The translations under genes were made by a program, and so were the position numbers. The notes beneath the pieces are model-generated. The model did no database searches. It was not told the DNA's origin and worked only from the letters and a program-made list of their open reading frames with translations. A stretch of DNA of 10,161 nt from Candidatus Aenigmatarchaeota archaeon (GTDB taxonomy: Archaea; EX4484-52; GLR71), in contig JAGLUQ010000019.1 of assembly GCA_023134675.1 (NCBI GenBank), forward strand, positions 1 to 10,161, written 5' to 3'. Every line of letters starts with the position of its first letter. Position 1 is the first letter of the stretch. This document shows positions 8,372 through 10,161 of this stretch, piece after piece.

Positions 8372-9115
8372 ATGAAAATGGTAGGATCTAATCATCTTGA
8401 AATTAGAGGCAGTCTTTTGCTGGAAAGTCTTCTAAATAAACACGAACCAGAAAGTATAACAATAGAATTTCCCAGTAACTACTCAATAAATGAGATAGAA
8501 GAATTAATTTTATCTTCACATAAAGTTGATTATTTACAACTATTAGAGATGCCTGATAATTTGAAAAAACTTCTTGTTGAGTTCCATTTGAATAGAGGAT
8601 ATGATGCATTGGTACCAATAAGATATGCTCAAAGTAGAGGTATGGATGTTTATCCTGTTGACTATCCTGATGTTGCAAAAATACTTATGTCTCAAAAAAA
8701 CAAAGAGATAACTCAGGAAAAATTTAATGCTAAACTAAAAGATATGCCTCTGCAAATATGGCAAATGACCTATGATGAGTTTAGGGAACAGTTTATTCGT
8801 GAAACTGACAATGTATATTTCAACCGTGAATTGTTTGATGTCCAAGTATACTCTGCGCTTATTGTTCTTCTATTTTTTGACAAACAAATACAAAATATTC
8901 AAAAAATATTTGAACCTGAATTTGCAGAAAAAAGAGAGGAGTATATGGCACAAAAGATTTTAGATATAAATCCGGATATGCATATCGGTGGAGCTGCGCA
9001 CATTTTCGAGTCTCACTCACAAGATTTTCCTGTCAAACAGTTGTATAGACGGTTAGAGGAAAAAAACATTCTTCTTGAAAAAATACGGTTATGTGAAGCT
9101 GTAAAATACTGCTAG
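8372..9115 (+). CDS. TraB/PrgY-like (TIKI/GumN/EreA-ChaN superfamily) protein
   Basis: This 247-aa protein shows the two signature histidine motifs of the TraB/PrgY-type superfamily: MVGSNHLE near the start (G5, H8) and GGAAHIFE near the end (G206, H210). After the first motif comes a helix and a strand ending in Glu (ESITIEF, E32), as in the 'VxVEL' element of the family. The later ARxxG-like YAQSRGMDVYPVD (84-97) matches the 'A..G..V..VD' strand. The usual Asp/Arg after the Glu is absent. Family members include TIKI metalloproteases and pheromone-shutdown proteins; the reaction here is unknown. No signal peptide or membrane helix is seen, so it is probably cytosolic, whereas many archaeal TraB proteins have C-terminal membrane helices. 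ATG 8372 is used; ATG 8378 is an alternative that would shorten it by two residues. Base composition is near 35% G+C in a sampled line, well below mutL. It stands between two copies of the mutL 3' end and is likely acquired. Confidence 0.7.
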   Translation: MKMVGSNHLEIRGSLLLESLLNKHEPESITIEFPSNYSINEIEELILSSHKVDYLQLLEMPDNLKKLLVEFHLNRGYDALVPIRYAQSRGMDVYPVDYPDVAKILMSQKNKEITQEKFNAKLKDMPLQIWQMTYDEFREQFIRETDNVYFNRELFDVQVYSALIVLLFFDKQIQNIQKIFEPEFAEKREEYMAQKILDINPDMHIGGAAHIFESHSQDFPVKQLYRRLEEKNILLEKIRLCEAVKYC

Positions 9116-9138
9116 AACTTATTATCTCTTTTTAGTTT

Positions 9139-9273
9139 ATGATGTCTGTAATAATGAGCCTGATTGATAATCTTTCTCGCGCTGATAACCCTTTTACCTG
9201 CCCGCACGGAAGGCCTACTATTATAAGCATGGGCGTCTCTGAGCTTGAAAAGAAGTTTAAGCGGGCTCAGTAG
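9139..9273 (+). pseudogene. Detached mutL 3' end, 44-codon open frame
   Basis: The frame from ATG 9139 (a second ATG follows at 9142) to TAG 9271-9273 encodes 44 residues: [12 protein letters not shown], then [20 protein letters not shown], then [12 protein letters not shown]. It matches mutL from M557 to the end, differing at the last two residues (AQ for VV). CPHGRP and FKR are intact; the ATPase, DQHAxxE and ACR motifs are absent. An in-frame TAG at 9133 closes the frame upstream, and homology to mutL fades just before the ATG codons. Most likely this is a displaced gene end left by an insertion or recombination at mutL. The frame has no damage and starts with ATG, so translation into a small MutL tail peptide cannot be excluded. 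Confidence 0.85.
9160..9264 (+). repeat. mutL 3'-end direct repeat, copy 2
   Basis: This is the partner of 8204-8308, 956 bases downstream in the same orientation, with 12 differences in 105 bases. Beyond it, at the last two codons, stop and downstream DNA, the copies no longer match. The mostly silent differences mean the copies separated long ago under protein-level constraint, so this copy was not made by a recent local duplication. Confidence 0.95.
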
Positions 9274-9334
9274 CAATCGTTCATACGGTTAATTGATATT
9301 GCCGAATTTTGCTTTATTTTGGCTGTAATTACCT

Positions 9335-9348
9335 AAATAAATTTAAAG
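9335..9348 (+). promoter_or_regulatory. TATA-like promoter for the 113-aa gene
   Basis: The AT-rich aaataaatttaaag is centred about 28 bases upstream of ATG 9371, the archaeal distance from TATA box to start point. The transcript would therefore be leaderless or nearly so, which fits the lack of a Shine-Dalgarno sequence. Confidence 0.45.
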
Positions 9349-9370
9349 TTTTTATCATATCTTTATAATT

Positions 9371-9712
9371 ATGATTTACCATCTTTCATGGAACGATAAT
9401 GCTAAGATACATCTTGGAGATAATGTAAGGACTGGTACTGAGAGCTATGATTCTTTTGAAACATTGCTAAAAAATATGCCGAGTGCTTGTGGCGGATTAG
9501 AGATGGGATTGTCTGGTAACGGGATATTAACACCATTGATTTTGGATACTGAGGTTTATTCTGATAAGGATATAGAATTTTGGATTAGTGATTGTGGGCT
9601 TAAGGAACTTCCGCTTTTTGCCAAAGATATGGATTTTTTATCGTATCAAGACATAAGGGCTGGAGGATATCGTTCTGTTGAAGTTGCGAAAGTCAAGATA
9701 GAATGCAATTAA
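9371..9712 (+). CDS. Hypothetical protein, 113 aa
   Basis: I do not recognise this protein. It is short, acidic and probably soluble, with alternating short strands and loops: IYHLSWNDNAKIHLGD at the N-terminus, a Gly-rich centre (ACGGLEMGLSGNGILTPLIL, about 39-58), then DIEFWISDCGLKELPLF and a closing strand EVAKVKIE. Four cysteines or fewer are present and they do not form a clear metal site. There is no signal peptide, membrane helix or helix-turn-helix. It follows the detached mutL end after 97 bases and has its own promoter-like element. G+C is low, like other accessory genes here. If the detached mutL end is the native one, this gene may be the original neighbour of mutL. Confidence 0.75.
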   Translation: MIYHLSWNDNAKIHLGDNVRTGTESYDSFETLLKNMPSACGGLEMGLSGNGILTPLILDTEVYSDKDIEFWISDCGLKELPLFAKDMDFLSYQDIRAGGYRSVEVAKVKIECN

Positions 9713-9733
9713 ACTGTTTAAGTTTAGTTTAAT
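9708..9733 (+). terminator. Weak AT-rich inverted repeat after the 113-aa gene
   Basis: Arms attaaac (9708-9714, overlapping the TAA stop) and gtttaat (9727-9733) are perfect complements around a 12-base loop, followed by a T-rich stretch (cttttattt). The stem has only one G-C pair, so it would be unstable. It could mark transcript termination but could equally be chance in AT-rich DNA. Confidence 0.2.
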
Positions 9734-9802
9734 ATCTGTAATCTTTTATTTAAGGTGATTTGGGTTTAGCGGAAGCAATTTGTTCGCGTGGCAGGTTTGG
9801 GG

Positions 9803-10003
9803 TTATGTTTTGATAACTATTGGTATTTCTTTGAATATTTCGTAATATTCTCTTCTATATTTTAAGGGTATCATAGTTTTTTCAACATATTCTTTTCCAG
9901 ATTTAGTAAGACTATAGTAACAGTATTCTTCATTAAAGTGATTCTGACTCAAAAATGAATGCAACTTTTATAAAAATTAACTTTAAATTTAGGATATTCT
10001 TTT
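9803..10003 (-). pseudogene. Decayed 3' end of a winged-helix-like gene
   Basis: On the minus strand, 9967 down to 9803 is open for 54 codons before TAA and reads like the end of a winged-helix protein: NEEYCYYSLTKSGKEYVEKT, then MIPLKYRREYYEIFKEIPIV and IKT. The Y-x-L-T-x-x-G-x-x-Y pattern is the classic wing followed by a helix. An in-frame stop lies just upstream (9968-9970). The preceding protein-like sequence (ILGKKEYPKFKVNFYKSCIHF, about 10003-9941) continues in another frame, which suggests a frameshift. No ATG is placed to make a full domain; TTG 9964 could start a 53-aa peptide. It resembles in kind, not in clear sequence, the 116-aa protein at 2512. A relic of an accessory gene is the likeliest reading. 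Confidence 0.45.
9982..9990 (+). promoter_or_regulatory. TATA-like element for the last gene
   Basis: The element tttaaattt lies about 38 bases before ATG 10024, giving a predicted leader of around 12 bases. A second AT-rich run (tttataaaaatt, 9967-9978) lies just upstream. No Shine-Dalgarno sequence precedes the ATG. Confidence 0.35.
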
Positions 10004-10023
10004 TTACCTAAAATAGTGGTATT

Positions 10024-10161
10024 ATGGGCAAAAAATCAGTCATATGCGACACAAAAACCAAAACTGATCCGTTGATTATGGCTTCCTGTTCTTTTTCGAT
10101 TAATGAGTATCGTAACTTAATTGGCAGATTTCCTGAAGAAATTCAAAATTTTTTGAATACT
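10024..10161 (+). CDS. Start of an unrecognised gene, cut by the window end
   Basis: From ATG 10024 the frame stays open for 46 codons to the last base: MGKKSVICDTKTKTDPLIMA, then SCSFSINEYRNLIGRFPEEI and QNFLNT. It has a basic N-terminus and a helical-looking stretch (SINEYRNLIGRFPEEIQNFL). No family is recognisable from this much. The TATA-like element upstream and the leaderless-type start match the other genes here, which supports a real gene. Confidence 0.55.
   Translation, partial: MGKKSVICDTKTKTDPLIMASCSFSINEYRNLIGRFPEEIQNFLNT

Larger units (their letters stand above)
9713..10023. other. 311-base stretch without an intact gene
   Basis: The first 90 bases after the 113-aa gene include a slightly more GC-rich part around 9770-9800 in which I find no tRNA fold, open frame or repeat. 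The remainder holds the minus-strand remnant described separately and the promoter of the last gene. No attachment site or CRISPR repeat is visible. Confidence 0.6.

Noticed and set aside
8669-8689. DVAKILM in the TraB-like protein matching the repeat core of the 525-aa protein (19 of 21 bases with 4090-4110)
   Set aside because: The match is limited to seven residues, with no similarity on either side, and sits in different fold contexts. It is most likely coincidence.
8318-9138. Integrase, transposase or terminal inverted repeats for the presumed insertion
   Set aside because: None found: only the TraB-like gene is present, and the ends show no inverted repeats beyond the mutL copies.
1-10161. 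tRNA or rRNA genes and CRISPR arrays
   Set aside because: I saw no cloverleaf-type sequence, no rRNA signature and no regularly spaced repeats on either strand.

Overview
The window looks archaeal and probably comes from a small-genome, metagenome-type lineage. Most gene starts have no Shine-Dalgarno sequence. Several have an AT-rich TATA-like element (for example tttaaat or tatatta) about 27 to 48 bases upstream of the ATG, the layout of leaderless or short-leader archaeal promoters. A DPANN-like archaeon is my best guess, but nothing here fixes the taxon, and the mutS/mutL pair itself is of bacterial type.

Layout: (1) 1-2457 is mutS, missing roughly the first 30 codons because the window starts inside it. 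(2) 2458-6517 is an AT-rich block with three genes I cannot name. They are a 116-aa winged-helix-like protein and two large acidic proteins (525 and 621 aa) that look like strings of winged-helix-like modules joined by Asp/Glu/Pro-rich linkers. (3) 6518-8317 is a complete endonuclease-type mutL. (4) 8318-9138 holds a TraB/PrgY-like gene of 247 aa with two GxxH-type motifs. (5) 9139-9273 is a second, diverged copy of the last ~44 codons of mutL. (6) 9371-9712 is an unrecognised 113-aa gene. (7) 9713-10023 is mostly non-coding and holds the decayed end of a minus-strand winged-helix-like gene. (8) 10024-10161 is the start of another unrecognised gene that runs off the window.

MutS and MutL form a methylation-independent, endonuclease-type mismatch repair pair. 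MutS carries the Phe-x-Glu mismatch reader and all ATPase motifs. MutL carries the GHKL ATPase plus the DQHAxxExxxxE, ACR, CPHGRP and FxR nuclease motifs. Genes that often sit side by side are here split by a 4-kb block of different base composition, and a second foreign-looking gene sits behind mutL, between two copies of the mutL 3' end. The two copies match at 93 of 105 bases, and 10 of the 12 differences are silent, so they diverged as working coding sequence before being placed together. That is the strongest anomaly in the window. It suggests that gene 3' ends in this mismatch-repair locus have been entry points for accessory DNA.
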